NCBI GenBank assembly: GCA_023428135.1
Contig: JAEYZG010000036.1
Coordinates: 1 to 64,000 of the forward strand
Length of the DNA: 64,000 nt
Source: Bacteroidota bacterium
GTDB taxonomy: Bacteria > Bacteroidota > Bacteroidia > Cytophagales > Cytophagaceae
Direction of reading: 5' to 3'
Shown here: one piece after another, positions 17,623 through 27,754 of the stretch
Layout: the number at the start of each line of letters is the position of its first letter
How positions within the stretch are numbered: the first letter of the stretch is position 1
Program-made: the position numbers and the translations under genes
The notes under the pieces: generated by a model
Database searches by the model: none
What the model was told of the DNA's origin: nothing
What the model saw: only the letters and a program-made list of their open reading frames with translations

Positions 17623-19545
17623 TTATAAAATTTTAAATTCGATCCTTCGATTAATTTGCCTGTTTTCTTCTGAAGTGTTAGGGTGGATTGGCTTTGTCTC
17701 ACCATAACCCTTAAACTTCATTCTGGTAGCTGCTATTCCTGATTTTACAAGGTAATCAAAAACCGATTTTGCTCTATTGGTACTCAGGGTTAAATTATCA
17801 TTATCAGCTCCGACATCATCTGTATGTCCTCCGAATTCAATATTCACTTTAGGATTTTGTTTTAAGAAAGAACTGATTTTATCAAGCTCTGTTTTAGACT
17901 TCTCCTCAAGTGCAAAAGAGCCTGAAGGGAAAAATATATTATTCAAAACGACAGCTGCACCTGTTTTTACTGGATCCAGGTAAACATCTAAAGCAAGAGC
18001 ATCAAATACTTTCGGATTATTAAAGTCGAAATGCACACTTTTAAACATATAGCCTGGCTTGCTAACATGCAAGGCATACTCTGATCCTTCAGTTAATACA
18101 ATAAGATAACCGCCGTTTATGCTATCAGATTTCACCCATTGACTAACCTTTCCTGTTTTCAGATCAACCAGTTCAATTTTTGCTCCCAATGCTTTTTTAG
18201 TTACAGCATCAAATATTTTTCCCTTGGAATAAGTACTCTTGTGTTTTTCCTGAATTTGCTCCGGCACTTCAAATTCGTAGAGAAAAGCCTTTGATACTCG
18301 CATATCCTTTTTCTCATAAACAGTATAAAACCCTTTTTTGCTGTCACAGGTAATGAATATCGTTGCATCGTTGCTAGGACCATTAAGAGGATATCCAAGA
18401 TTTGCAGGTTCTGACCAGATAGAATCTGTCAGCTCTGAAGAGAAGATATCCAAACCTCCCATTCCCAGATGATAAGAGGATGAGAAATAAAGACTTTTAC
18501 CATTTGCATGAATAAAGGGTGCAACTTCTCTTCCTGAAGTATTTACAGGTTTTCCAAGGTTTTTAGCAGGAGACCATTCACCATTTTCATCCATCTTAGT
18601 GAACCAGATATCTTCTTTTCCAAAACCACCCCTTCTGAGAGATGAAAAATAAATTGTTTTGCCATCAGCAGATATAGTAGGTTCAGATTCCCAGGTAGGA
18701 GAGTTGATATTTGCACCCAGATTTACAGGTTCGCTCCACGCATCTCCGATTTTATAGGTCACATACAAATCGCAGGAGCCAAAGCCATCTTGTCTGTTAC
18801 ATGATGTAAATACAAGCACCTTGCCATCTCCTGATAATGATGCTGCCCCTTCATTAAACTTTGTATTGATATTAGTTGAAATGGAATAGGGATCGGACCA
18901 TTCACCATTTACTTTATCTGAGACAACAATATCCTCATCATCCTTCTGAGTAAGACCATCTTTTTTGTAATAGATAATCGTCTGCTGATCGGCAGTAAGG
19001 ACAGGATACCCATGGATATAAAATCTGTTAATCTTAGGGCTCATCATAACAGGTTTAAATGGCAATGGATTCTGCTTAGCCTTAATGCCGAACTCAACCT
19101 TAGCCAGAAGCTGGGTAGCTTCCTCGGTTATCTTTTTGTCATTAGGTTTCAGATCCAGCATCATCTGAAAATACTTTTTAGCAGACTCATAGTCACCATC
19201 GTTAAAGTAAAATTCAGCTGCAGTATAATATCCGAAATAAAATCTTTTATCATTTGGAAGGATAGCTGCTGCTTTATAAAAATGCTGCTTTCCTTCTTCT
19301 GTATTTCCAAGTAGCTTAAATATGCCGCCAAGTTTATAGTGTGCCTCAACAAACTGAGGATCTTTATCAATAGAAGCCTCAAGTGCCCTTATGGCTTCGT
19401 TAAACTTACGCAAACGAACAAGCTCTTCTGCTTCCTGAAAAAGACTAATGGCTTTTTTATTTGTCGAGCTGTAGTTTTGACCGAAAGTTGTAGATATAGA
19501 GAAAAATAGAAGAAACAGAAAAGAAAAGAAGATCTTTGATTTCAT
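17623..19545 (-). CDS. OmpA-family protein with TPR, PD40 propeller and carboxypeptidase-regulatory domains (PorE-like architecture)
   Basis: Exported protein (cleavable signal ending near TTFGQ, no lipobox). Domain order in 640 residues: TPR repeats (about 35-150), WD40-like PD40 repeats (about 170-430, e.g. SADGKTIYFSSLRRGGFG), a carboxypeptidase-type regulatory fold (about 440-520), and a peptidoglycan-binding OmpA domain (IEFGGHTDDVGADNDNL...NRRIEFKIL). This order is that of PorE of the type IX secretion system and of several paralogues. PorE itself is a lipoprotein, which this is not, so it may be a paralogue rather than the T9SS component. It starts 7 bases after queE. Confidence 0.88.
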   Translation of the reverse strand: MKSKIFFSFLFLLFFSISTTFGQNYSSTNKKAISLFQEAEELVRLRKFNEAIRALEASIDKDPQFVEAHYKLGGIFKLLGNTEEGKQHFYKAAAILPNDKRFYFGYYTAAEFYFNDGDYESAKKYFQMMLDLKPNDKKITEEATQLLAKVEFGIKAKQNPLPFKPVMMSPKINRFYIHGYPVLTADQQTIIYYKKDGLTQKDDEDIVVSDKVNGEWSDPYSISTNINTKFNEGAASLSGDGKVLVFTSCNRQDGFGSCDLYVTYKIGDAWSEPVNLGANINSPTWESEPTISADGKTIYFSSLRRGGFGKEDIWFTKMDENGEWSPAKNLGKPVNTSGREVAPFIHANGKSLYFSSSYHLGMGGLDIFSSELTDSIWSEPANLGYPLNGPSNDATIFITCDSKKGFYTVYEKKDMRVSKAFLYEFEVPEQIQEKHKSTYSKGKIFDAVTKKALGAKIELVDLKTGKVSQWVKSDSINGGYLIVLTEGSEYALHVSKPGYMFKSVHFDFNNPKVFDALALDVYLDPVKTGAAVVLNNIFFPSGSFALEEKSKTELDKISSFLKQNPKVNIEFGGHTDDVGADNDNLTLSTNRAKSVFDYLVKSGIAATRMKFKGYGETKPIHPNTSEENRQINRRIEFKIL

Positions 19546-19552
19546 AGATTCA

Positions 19553-20194
19553 TTAAGGAATATTCATGAACTTGTGAATCTGTAACGAAATATTCCATTG
19601 AGGATTACTTTTTACATATTCAATAATAAGCGGAAGCACTTCATTTTGTTTGGACCATTCCGGCTGCAAATAAAGCCTGCATCCAGGCTTTACCTGCCCT
19701 GCAAATTGCTCTGCCCATTCAAAATCAGACTTATTAAATACGATAATTTTGAGTTCGTCTGCATTTTCTATGACAGACTGATGGGGAGCTTTAAACTTTT
19801 TAGGGGAAAGGCAAATCCAGTCCCAATTTCCGGTAAGAGGATAAGCTCCACTGGTTTCAATATGGGTTCTGAATTGGAATTTCTTTAAAGACTCTGTTAG
19901 TTGTGCTAAGGGATAAATCAAAGGTTCTCCACCTGTGATTACAGCTACTCTTCCGGGATGAACAGATGCGGACTGAGCAATTTCTTCAACTGAAAACACC
20001 GGATGTCCTTTTATCTCCCAGGATTCTTTTACATCACACCAGTGACATCCGACATCGCACCCTGCAAGCCTTATGAAATATGCAGCATGTCCCTGAAAAA
20101 AACCTTCTCCCTGGATCGTATAAAAAGATTCCATCACCGGAAGGATGGAACCTGAATGTTCTAATATTTGATTAAGATCTTGATTGATAGACAT
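19553..20194 (-). CDS. queE: 7-carboxy-7-deazaguanine synthase
   Basis: Radical SAM enzyme for the queuosine precursor CDG. The short CDVGCHWC cluster motif, ESFYTIQGEGF N-terminus and ITGGEPL support this. About 213 residues from the ATG at 20194; another in-frame ATG six codons upstream is possible. It overlaps the 3' end of folD by about 23 bases and is followed 7 bases later by the ompA/PD40 gene, so lepA-folD-queE-ompA appears to be one transcription unit. Confidence 0.92.
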   Translation of the reverse strand: MSINQDLNQILEHSGSILPVMESFYTIQGEGFFQGHAAYFIRLAGCDVGCHWCDVKESWEIKGHPVFSVEEIAQSASVHPGRVAVITGGEPLIYPLAQLTESLKKFQFRTHIETSGAYPLTGNWDWICLSPKKFKAPHQSVIENADELKIIVFNKSDFEWAEQFAGQVKPGCRLYLQPEWSKQNEVLPLIIEYVKSNPQWNISLQIHKFMNIP

Positions 20195-21098
20195 CACCCT
20201 TTGCCGAAGCAAGTGTATTTAATAAAAGAGAAGCAATAGTCATTGGACCTACTCCACCTGGAACGGGAGTTATATAGCTGCATTTAGGAGCAACTGCTTC
20301 AAAGTCCACATCACCTTTAATGGCATAACCTGCTTTTTTAGAAGCGTCAGGAACCCTGGTAGTACCAACGTCAACGATAACAGCTCCCTCTTTCACCATA
20401 TCTGCTTTGATCAATCCCGGTATACCTACGGCAACAATTATAATATCGGCCTGACGAGTATATGAAGGAAGATCCACCGTATTTTTATGGCATAATGTTA
20501 CTGTAGCATTTCCCGGCTCACTGTCTCTTGCCATAAGGATACTCATAGGGGAACCAACAATATTACTTCTACCCACCACAACACAATGTTTCCCTTTAGT
20601 ATCGATTCCATAACGTTTTAAAAGCATCATGATACCGTTAGGTGTTGCAGAAATATGAGCTGGTAGTCCTTTATTCATCCTACCAATATTTACAGGGTGA
20701 AACCCATCCACATCTTTTTCTGGGCGGATTCTTTCAGTTACTTTTTCTACTGAAATATGCTTTGGTAAAGGAAGCTGTACAATTAATCCGTCAATTTCAG
20801 GATCATTATTTATTTCTTCAATTTTAGCAAGAAGCGTTTCTTCCGAAACACTGGATTCGTAGGTTATAAGAGTAGATCTGAAACCAACCTCTTCACAACT
20901 TTTAACCTTGCCACCAACATAAGTATGACTTGCACCATCATCTCCAACAAGTATCGCCGCCAGATGCGGAATTTTACCTCCGTTATTTTTTATATTTTCT
21001 ACAGCTACTGCTATTTCCTGTTTAATTTCAAGCGAAACTTTTTTTCCGTCGATCAGTTGGGTAGTCATTTTTAATTCACTCATTGGTATTCTAAACAA
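20172..21098 (-). CDS. folD: Bifunctional methylene-THF dehydrogenase/cyclohydrolase
   Basis: Interconverts 5,10-methylene- and 10-formyl-THF with NADP. YVGGKVKSCEEVGF includes the catalytic Lys/Tyr region, DGLIVQLPLPKHI and VVGRSNIVGSPM are the dinucleotide and folate segments, and PVPGGVGPMTIASLL is C-terminal. The frame opens at 21098, but Met6 (21083) and Met11 (21068) are also plausible; family alignment favours a start near Met11. It follows lepA by 6 to 36 bases. Its C-terminus runs a few residues past the usual end, overlapping queE. Confidence 0.93.
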   Translation of the reverse strand: MFRIPMSELKMTTQLIDGKKVSLEIKQEIAVAVENIKNNGGKIPHLAAILVGDDGASHTYVGGKVKSCEEVGFRSTLITYESSVSEETLLAKIEEINNDPEIDGLIVQLPLPKHISVEKVTERIRPEKDVDGFHPVNIGRMNKGLPAHISATPNGIMMLLKRYGIDTKGKHCVVVGRSNIVGSPMSILMARDSEPGNATVTLCHKNTVDLPSYTRQADIIIVAVGIPGLIKADMVKEGAVIVDVGTTRVPDASKKAGYAIKGDVDFEAVAPKCSYITPVPGGVGPMTIASLLLNTLASAKGDVYQSRS

Positions 21099-21104
21099 AT
21101 AATA

Positions 21105-22892
21105 TTAGTCAATTTTAAGGACAGCCATAAATGCCTCCTGAGGTATTTCCACATTACCCACCTGTCTCATTCTCTTCTTACCTTTTTTCTGTTTTTCCAG
21201 AAGCTTTCTCTTACGTGAGATATCTCCACCGTAACATTTTGCCAAAACGTCTTTTCTTAAAGCTTTTACAGTTTCTCTGGAGATGATTTTAGCACCGATA
21301 GCCGCTTGGATTGCGATCTCAAATTGCTGTCTTGGAAGTAATTCTTTTAATTTTTCACACAATTTTTTACCCCAGTCGTATGCTTTATCTCTATGTACAA
21401 TAGCAGAAAGCGCATCAACTTTATCACCATTAAGAAGAATATCAAGTTTCACCATTGTAGACTCACGGTATCCTATCAATTCATAGTCAAGAGAAGCATA
21501 GCCTTTGGAAATCGTTTTCAATTTGTCGAAGAAGTCAAAAACCATTTCAGAAAGAGGCATTTCAAAAATCATTTCCACTCTGTCTGTAGTCAGATAAACC
21601 TGATTTCTTAATACTCCTCTTTTCTCCATACACAAAGTCATAATCGCTCCAATGTATTCTGACTTAGTGATAATCTGAGCTTTTATAAATGGTTCTTCAA
21701 TATGGCTAAGCTTAGACGGCTCAAGCATTTCCGAAGGAGCATTTACTACATGCATTTCTCCTTTATTATCGAATGCATGAAATGACACGGAAGGAACAGT
21801 AGTTATTACAGTCTGGTCAAATTCTCTTTCAAGACGCTCCTGAATGATTTCCATGTGGAGCATTCCAAGAAAACCACAACGGAAGCCAAATCCAAGAGCT
21901 GCTGAAGTTTCAGGTTCCCAAACAAGGGATGCATCATTCAGTTGAAGCTTCTCAATAGCCTCTCTTAAATCCTCATAATCACTGGTTTCAACTGGATACA
22001 CTCCGGCAAAAACCATTGGTTTTACATCTTCAAAACCAACAATGGCTTCTTTTGTAGGGTTATCAAAGCTTGTAATTGTATCCCCTACCTTTACCTCTTT
22101 CGCACTTTTGATACCTGAAATAAGGTATCCAACATCACCTGCCTCAATTACTGTACGAGGTTCTTTTTCAAGTTTTAAAATACCGATTTCATCAGCATGA
22201 TAAACGGTATCTGTCGCAACGAATTTTACTTTATCTCCTTTTTTGATTGTTCCGTTTAAAACTCTGAATATTACTTCGATACCTCTGAACGAATTATAAA
22301 CTGAGTCAAAAATCAGGGCTTGTAAAGGAGCTGTTTTATCTCCTTTGGGAGCTGGAATTCTTTCAACAATTGCTTCAAGCACTTTATCCACCCCTGTCCC
22401 ATCTTTACCGCTGGCAGGAATAATTGACTCTCTTGAACATCCGACAAGATCTACCATCTGATCCTTTACCTCCTCAGGCATAGCGCCAGGAAGGTCAATT
22501 TTATTCAATACAGGAATTATTTCAAGATCGTGCTCCAATGCAAGGTATAAATTTGAAATAGTCTGAGCCTGAATACCCTGAGAGGCGTCAACTAAAAGTA
22601 AAACACCTTCACAGGCAGCTATAGACCTGGAAACCTCATAAGAAAAGTCAACGTGCCCGGGTGTATCTATCAGATTAAGCACATAGGTTTTCCCTTTGTA
22701 CACATAGTTCATCTGAATAGCATGACTCTTAATTGTAATTCCTCTTTCTCTCTCAAGATCCATATTATCAAGGACCTGCGCCTGCATTTCTCTTTTAGTT
22801 ACGGTATTTGTGAATTCTAAAAGACGATCGGCCAGGGTACTTTTTCCGTGATCAATATGGGCTATGATGCAAAAGTTTCTAATATTTTCCAT
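21105..22892 (-). CDS. lepA: Elongation factor 4 (LepA) GTPase
   Basis: Translational GTPase that can back-translocate ribosomes or aid assembly. P-loop AHIDHGKST, G2/G3 segments (RERGITIKS; LIDTPGHVDFSYEV), NKIDLPGA and the LepA-specific C-terminal domain (RKRKLLEKQKKGKKRMRQVG) are all present. It is 595 residues, the normal length. It is first in the lepA-folD-queE run. Confidence 0.96.
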   Translation of the reverse strand: MENIRNFCIIAHIDHGKSTLADRLLEFTNTVTKREMQAQVLDNMDLERERGITIKSHAIQMNYVYKGKTYVLNLIDTPGHVDFSYEVSRSIAACEGVLLLVDASQGIQAQTISNLYLALEHDLEIIPVLNKIDLPGAMPEEVKDQMVDLVGCSRESIIPASGKDGTGVDKVLEAIVERIPAPKGDKTAPLQALIFDSVYNSFRGIEVIFRVLNGTIKKGDKVKFVATDTVYHADEIGILKLEKEPRTVIEAGDVGYLISGIKSAKEVKVGDTITSFDNPTKEAIVGFEDVKPMVFAGVYPVETSDYEDLREAIEKLQLNDASLVWEPETSAALGFGFRCGFLGMLHMEIIQERLEREFDQTVITTVPSVSFHAFDNKGEMHVVNAPSEMLEPSKLSHIEEPFIKAQIITKSEYIGAIMTLCMEKRGVLRNQVYLTTDRVEMIFEMPLSEMVFDFFDKLKTISKGYASLDYELIGYRESTMVKLDILLNGDKVDALSAIVHRDKAYDWGKKLCEKLKELLPRQQFEIAIQAAIGAKIISRETVKALRKDVLAKCYGGDISRKRKLLEKQKKGKKRMRQVGNVEIPQEAFMAVLKID

Positions 22893-22908
22893 TTCAGTAA
22901 ATCAGCTA

Positions 22909-22916
22909 CAAAGTTA
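22909..22916 (-). promoter_or_regulatory. Probable -7 box of the lepA promoter
   Basis: TAACTTTG on the minus strand, 16 bases before the lepA start. It fits TAnnTTTG, but there is no TTG at the expected -33 distance, so this is a partial match. Confidence 0.4.
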
Positions 22917-23029
22917 TGAATTCTGGATACTAAAAAAATAATACCCCGTTTAATATTTATCTAATTGTTTTAATAATTTTTAATATTTAAAATTGTCTTT
23001 TTCGTATATGTAGAAGGAATTGTGTATTC

Positions 23030-25339
23030 ATGAACAGAATGAGCAAGAATAAGACCCTGGAGGATCTATATTATTCCTTCCCCGTACAGCTTTTGATTAA
23101 TCATTTCAAAAAAAACCAGATTCTCCTGGCTTTATGGTTCATTCTGTTTGGTTTTGTTACTTCAAACATTGGAAATATTCTCGGAATCCCTTATTTATTC
23201 CTTGACCCGGAATACATGAATCAGGTGAATTATAAAGGCTTTCTGATAATTGGTGTAGCCGTTGGAATATTTATCCTATCCTTTCACATTACTACCTATA
23301 TACTTGACAGTTATCGTTTTAACTTCCTTGGTACTGTTGCACGCCCTTTTACAAAATTCTGCCTGAATAACAGTATTATACCTCTGGCATTTCTAATAGT
23401 TTATTCAATCAATATTGTTCGATTTCAGTTCAAAAGTGGTTTTCAAACAAATACGCAAATTTTTCTCGAAGTAGCTAGTTTTCTTTTAGGTGTAGGTGTT
23501 ACGCTTTTCTTATTGCTTTTTTATTTCAGTTCTACGAATAAGGATATCTTCAAGGAGCTGGCTTCAAACCTTGACAGGCAGCTAAAGAAGACTAATATTA
23601 ACAGAGTCAATGTATTAAGGAAACTAAAAAATGCTAAAAAGAATAAATACATTGTAAATCATTACCTGGATTTTCCTTTTAGATTCGTCAAGGTTGAACC
23701 TTACAAAAATTATGATAAGGAAATTTTATTAAAGGTATTTGATCAGAATCACCTGAATGCGGTAATTGTTGAAATTTTTGTCATTATAGTCATTATCATT
23801 CTCGGACTTTTCAGGGATAACTCTTATTTCCAAATACCCGCAGCTGCAAGCGGCATACTTTTCTTTTCGATCTTCATCATGTTTACCGGTGCATTTTCTT
23901 ATTGGTTAAGAGGATGGGCGATTACTGCCCTGGTTGCAGCATTGGTTATTTTCAACTTTTTGGTAAAATATGATATCATCAATTCCAAATACCAGGCCTA
24001 TGGAATCAATTACAATAATACACCCGCAGAATATAGTCTTGAAAGACTTAACGACCTGAGTAATGATTCAAACTTTAAAGCAGATACCGATTCGACTACT
24101 CTCATTCTGAATAACTGGAAGAATAAATTCTCTGGACCTGAAAAACCGAAAATGGTCTTTATCTGTGTCAGTGGAGGTGGACAAAGAGCTGCAGCCTGGA
24201 CTACGAGAACGTTACAATATGTCGACAGCACACTTAACGGAGGATTACTTGACCATTCCATTCTCATGACTGGTGCTTCTGGCGGCATGGTAGGCGCTAG
24301 TTACTTCAGAGAACTTTATCTTAAGAAAAAACAGGGAGAAAACATTGATCTGTATTCAGATCAAGCCTTTAAAAATATAACCAAAGATGTACTCAATCCT
24401 GTCATTTTCAGCCTTGTTGTAAACGATATTTTCTTTCGGTTTCAGAAATTCAACTATGGAAACTATGAATATCTCAAAGACAGAGGTTATGCATTCGAAG
24501 AACAACTCAATAACAATCTCGAGCATGTACTTGATAAAAAGGTTTGTGACTATAAAATTCCGGAGCAGAATGCGCTTATACCTTTAATTATCATGTCTCC
24601 AACAGTCATTAACGATGGAAGGAAATTGTTCATCTCCAGCCAGCATTGCAGTTATATGACGACCTCTCCTCCAGAGGAAGTAGATCTGAATCAGAAGATT
24701 AAAGGGATTGAATTTCAAAGGTTTTATAAGGAGCAGGATGCTAAGAACCTGAGATTTTTAAGCGCAATGCGTATGAGTGCAACCTTCCCATATGTAACTC
24801 CTAATGTGGAACTTCCCAGTTCACCACCAATGGAAATAATGGATGCCGGAATTTCTGACAATTTTGGAATCAGAGATGCAGTGAGGTTTTTGTATGTATT
24901 CAGAGATTGGATAAGTCAGAATACTAGTGGGGTAGTTTTTGTCTGCATCAGAGATTCTCAAAAAGATAGTCCGATTGAGAAAAAAGCTGAAGCTTCAATT
25001 TTTCAAAAAATGTTTACACCAATTGGAAGTTTATATAATAATTGGGATTATCTTCAAGACTTCAACAATGATAACCTGATTGAAGGGGCTTATGGCTGGT
25101 TTAATGGAAAGATCAATGTTGTAAATTTTGAATATATCCCTAAACCAAGATATTGGGGCATATTGAAAGAAAAGAAAATTAACCCGGAAGAAGTTGAAAA
25201 GAAGGAAACCGCCGAAAGAGCGGTTCTGAGCTGGCATTTAACTACCAGGGAAAAACAAAGTTTACAAAGAACTATCTTGGAGAATAACAATCAGGAATCT
25301 TTAAATCACTTAAAAAAGCTTTTATCTGATCAGAAATGA
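23030..25339 (+). CDS. Membrane-anchored patatin-like phospholipase
   Basis: About 345 N-terminal residues carry several hydrophobic helices (at least six) with charged loops. Patatin follows: the oxyanion-hole glycine stretch SGGGQRAAAW, the nucleophile elbow GASGG with Ser417, and the partner aspartate Asp605 in DAGISDNFG. The catalytic dyad is complete, so it should be active on acyl lipids. It is 769 residues. The stop overlaps the start of the next gene as ATGA, so the pair is translationally coupled. The multi-helix membrane domain before the lipase is unlike classical secreted PlpD-type patatins. Confidence 0.85.
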   Translation: MNRMSKNKTLEDLYYSFPVQLLINHFKKNQILLALWFILFGFVTSNIGNILGIPYLFLDPEYMNQVNYKGFLIIGVAVGIFILSFHITTYILDSYRFNFLGTVARPFTKFCLNNSIIPLAFLIVYSINIVRFQFKSGFQTNTQIFLEVASFLLGVGVTLFLLLFYFSSTNKDIFKELASNLDRQLKKTNINRVNVLRKLKNAKKNKYIVNHYLDFPFRFVKVEPYKNYDKEILLKVFDQNHLNAVIVEIFVIIVIIILGLFRDNSYFQIPAAASGILFFSIFIMFTGAFSYWLRGWAITALVAALVIFNFLVKYDIINSKYQAYGINYNNTPAEYSLERLNDLSNDSNFKADTDSTTLILNNWKNKFSGPEKPKMVFICVSGGGQRAAAWTTRTLQYVDSTLNGGLLDHSILMTGASGGMVGASYFRELYLKKKQGENIDLYSDQAFKNITKDVLNPVIFSLVVNDIFFRFQKFNYGNYEYLKDRGYAFEEQLNNNLEHVLDKKVCDYKIPEQNALIPLIIMSPTVINDGRKLFISSQHCSYMTTSPPEEVDLNQKIKGIEFQRFYKEQDAKNLRFLSAMRMSATFPYVTPNVELPSSPPMEIMDAGISDNFGIRDAVRFLYVFRDWISQNTSGVVFVCIRDSQKDSPIEKKAEASIFQKMFTPIGSLYNNWDYLQDFNNDNLIEGAYGWFNGKINVVNFEYIPKPRYWGILKEKKINPEEVEKKETAERAVLSWHLTTREKQSLQRTILENNNQESLNHLKKLLSDQK

Positions 25340-27750
25340 AAAATGTTTCCCCTGTACTTTTAAAAAAGTTAACAAGCACAGGGATTTTTATAATCCTGCT
25401 TTTTTTATCTCAAATACTAATTGCTCAAACAGACACATTAAAAGGAAATGTAAAAGAAACTTTTTCAGGGAACAGTCTACCTTTCGTCCACATAAGAGTA
25501 AATGACTCCATTGATTATTTATCAGATATAGATGGAAATTTTTTAATTGAAAATAAATCCTCTTTAAAGAAGGTCACATTTGATCTCTACATGCATAGAC
25601 CAGTTACGCTCTATCCACCTTTTGACAGTGTCCTTACAGTAAAACTTAACAAGTTTCTCTTTTTTGAAGTATCAAAAGACTCTGATCCTATTGCTCCGGA
25701 GATTATTAAAAAGGTAATGGATCATAAAGATCTGAATAACCCTGAGAAAATGCACTATTATAGTTATAAAACCTATAATAAATTCAGCCTTGCCACAACT
25801 GAGGTTGAGAAATCAAATAAGTTTCTCAGTCTCATTTTTAAGAAGTTTTCTCTTTCATTTAAAAAGTTAAAAGAAGAACAGCATTTCATTCTGATTGAAA
25901 CTTCAAGCGAAAAAAAATTTATAGACCAACTACATCAGAGAGAAGAGCTGGACGGCGCTAAATCCTCCGGAATTGATCTTCCCTTGCTGATGGTTCAGGC
26001 CAATCAGGTACAGAATGCTTCTTTATATAAAGATTACCTGAACATTGCAGGAAAAAGCTATCCAAGTCCTCTGAACAGAGATGTATTCCACAGATATGCA
26101 TTCAACGTAATCGATACAATATATCCGAATAAAGACACCGTCTATGTTGTCAAATTTAATCCTCGAAGTGACCGATACTTTGATGGGTTGAAAGGCACTG
26201 TCTTTATTAATAAAAACAAGTATGCCATAGAGCATTTAAATATCTCTCCTTATGAAGAAGGGAAAGTTGAAATAAACCTGCTGCAATCTTATAAATTCCA
26301 TAAAGAGAAAGATGTATGGTTTCCCTCCAGAACCAGAACTGTAATAATATTTTCTAGGGGGACAGAAAAGTATATTGCCAATGGCAACTCATATATATTT
26401 GATGTAAATCTCAATGCTTATCTTAACAAAAAATCATTTAATGAAGTAATACTCAATTACTCTGAGCGTGCAAACAAGAAAGGGGAACAGTATTGGAAGG
26501 ATACAAGAAAAGAACCTCTTACTCATGCAGATTCTATTACTTATTATTACTTTGAATCATTTAAGTATAAAAAAGATGTCGAGAATTTTCTGACATTCGG
26601 AGAAAAAGTTTTTTATGGAGAACTTCCTTTTAGGAAAATAGACATCGATGTAAACAGGCTTCTGACATTTAACAAAGTAGAAGGAACAAGGATAGGTTTC
26701 GGAGCACATACCAATGAAAAATACTCAGATAAAATCAAATACGGAGGGTATATTGGGTATGGCATAAGAGATCAAAAATTCAAATACGGAGCTGACTTTA
26801 CCTATAAACCACTTTATGATGTTCCTCTTTCCTTTAATGCAAGATTCTCTTATGACTTAAGAGAGGCAGGAGCCAATTTTTATCCTTACAACAGATATCA
26901 GTACAGCAGTGAAGCTTTAAGAAAATTCTGGTTAAGGATATTGGACCTTGTATTTGAACAGGAAAACTCAATTTTTTATCATCCTTTTAAAAACATGGAT
27001 ATGATGGTTTCCTTCGACAACAGTCAGCATAGGCCAACCTATGATTATGTTTACAGGGGGACCGACAGTTTAAAATTTAATTTTACAGAATTCAAATTTG
27101 GATTTCGATACGCATTTGGTGAACAATATTTTAATGTATTAAAAAGGAAATATCCTCAACCTACTAACTACCCAGTCATTTCTTTTATCTGGCAGAAAGG
27201 ACTAAAGAAAGGCGTAAACGGAGATTTTAGCTATAATAGATTTGCTTTAAAGATAGAGGAAACATTGAGAATACTTTTTCTGGGAAAAACAGGCATACAA
27301 CTCGAGACTGGTTTGATTACCGGAGATGCTCCTTATATGAAACTCTATAACCAAAAAGGTAGCTATCGAAACACATCAATTGTGTTTCACAATAGCTTTG
27401 AAACAATGAAATTCAATGAGTTTTTGAGTAACAAATATGCGAGTTTATTCTTTTCCCATGACTTTGGGAAACTGTTTATAACAAAGTCTATCACACCATC
27501 ATTATGGATCATCAATAATATCGGTATAGGAAGCTTAAATCATCCTGAATATCACCAGCAGATTCCATTTAAAACAATGGAGAAGGGATATTTTGAAGGA
27601 GGGTCTTTTCTGGACAACGTTATTGTTATAAATCTAGCCGGTTTAAAGGTAGGTATAGGTGCCGGTGTCTTCTTAAGATATGGCCCTTATGCATTACCTC
27701 ATTTTGGAGATAACTTTGTCTTCAAGTTTGCTACTAACTTTTTTTTATAG
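25336..27750 (+). CDS. Outer-membrane DUF5686/carboxypeptidase-regulatory-like protein
   Basis: Signal peptide (ending near LIAQTDT), then a carboxypeptidase D-like regulatory fold (about 30-100: NSLPFVHIRVNDSIDYLSDIDG), a long central region and a C-terminal stretch rich in alternating Tyr/Phe strands that looks like a beta barrel (about 450-804). This is the DUF5686 family, generally outer-membrane and of unknown function. It ends FKFATNFFL, with the aromatic C-terminus typical of barrels. Translation is coupled to the patatin gene (ATGA overlap at 25336-25339). Confidence 0.82.
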   Translation: MKNVSPVLLKKLTSTGIFIILLFLSQILIAQTDTLKGNVKETFSGNSLPFVHIRVNDSIDYLSDIDGNFLIENKSSLKKVTFDLYMHRPVTLYPPFDSVLTVKLNKFLFFEVSKDSDPIAPEIIKKVMDHKDLNNPEKMHYYSYKTYNKFSLATTEVEKSNKFLSLIFKKFSLSFKKLKEEQHFILIETSSEKKFIDQLHQREELDGAKSSGIDLPLLMVQANQVQNASLYKDYLNIAGKSYPSPLNRDVFHRYAFNVIDTIYPNKDTVYVVKFNPRSDRYFDGLKGTVFINKNKYAIEHLNISPYEEGKVEINLLQSYKFHKEKDVWFPSRTRTVIIFSRGTEKYIANGNSYIFDVNLNAYLNKKSFNEVILNYSERANKKGEQYWKDTRKEPLTHADSITYYYFESFKYKKDVENFLTFGEKVFYGELPFRKIDIDVNRLLTFNKVEGTRIGFGAHTNEKYSDKIKYGGYIGYGIRDQKFKYGADFTYKPLYDVPLSFNARFSYDLREAGANFYPYNRYQYSSEALRKFWLRILDLVFEQENSIFYHPFKNMDMMVSFDNSQHRPTYDYVYRGTDSLKFNFTEFKFGFRYAFGEQYFNVLKRKYPQPTNYPVISFIWQKGLKKGVNGDFSYNRFALKIEETLRILFLGKTGIQLETGLITGDAPYMKLYNQKGSYRNTSIVFHNSFETMKFNEFLSNKYASLFFSHDFGKLFITKSITPSLWIINNIGIGSLNHPEYHQQIPFKTMEKGYFEGGSFLDNVIVINLAGLKVGIGAGVFLRYGPYALPHFGDNFVFKFATNFFL

Positions 27751-27754
27751 CCTA

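Noticed and set aside
24010..24288. Antisense frame of 92 codons opposite the patatin gene
   Set aside because: Overlaps the conserved catalytic region and has no features of its own.
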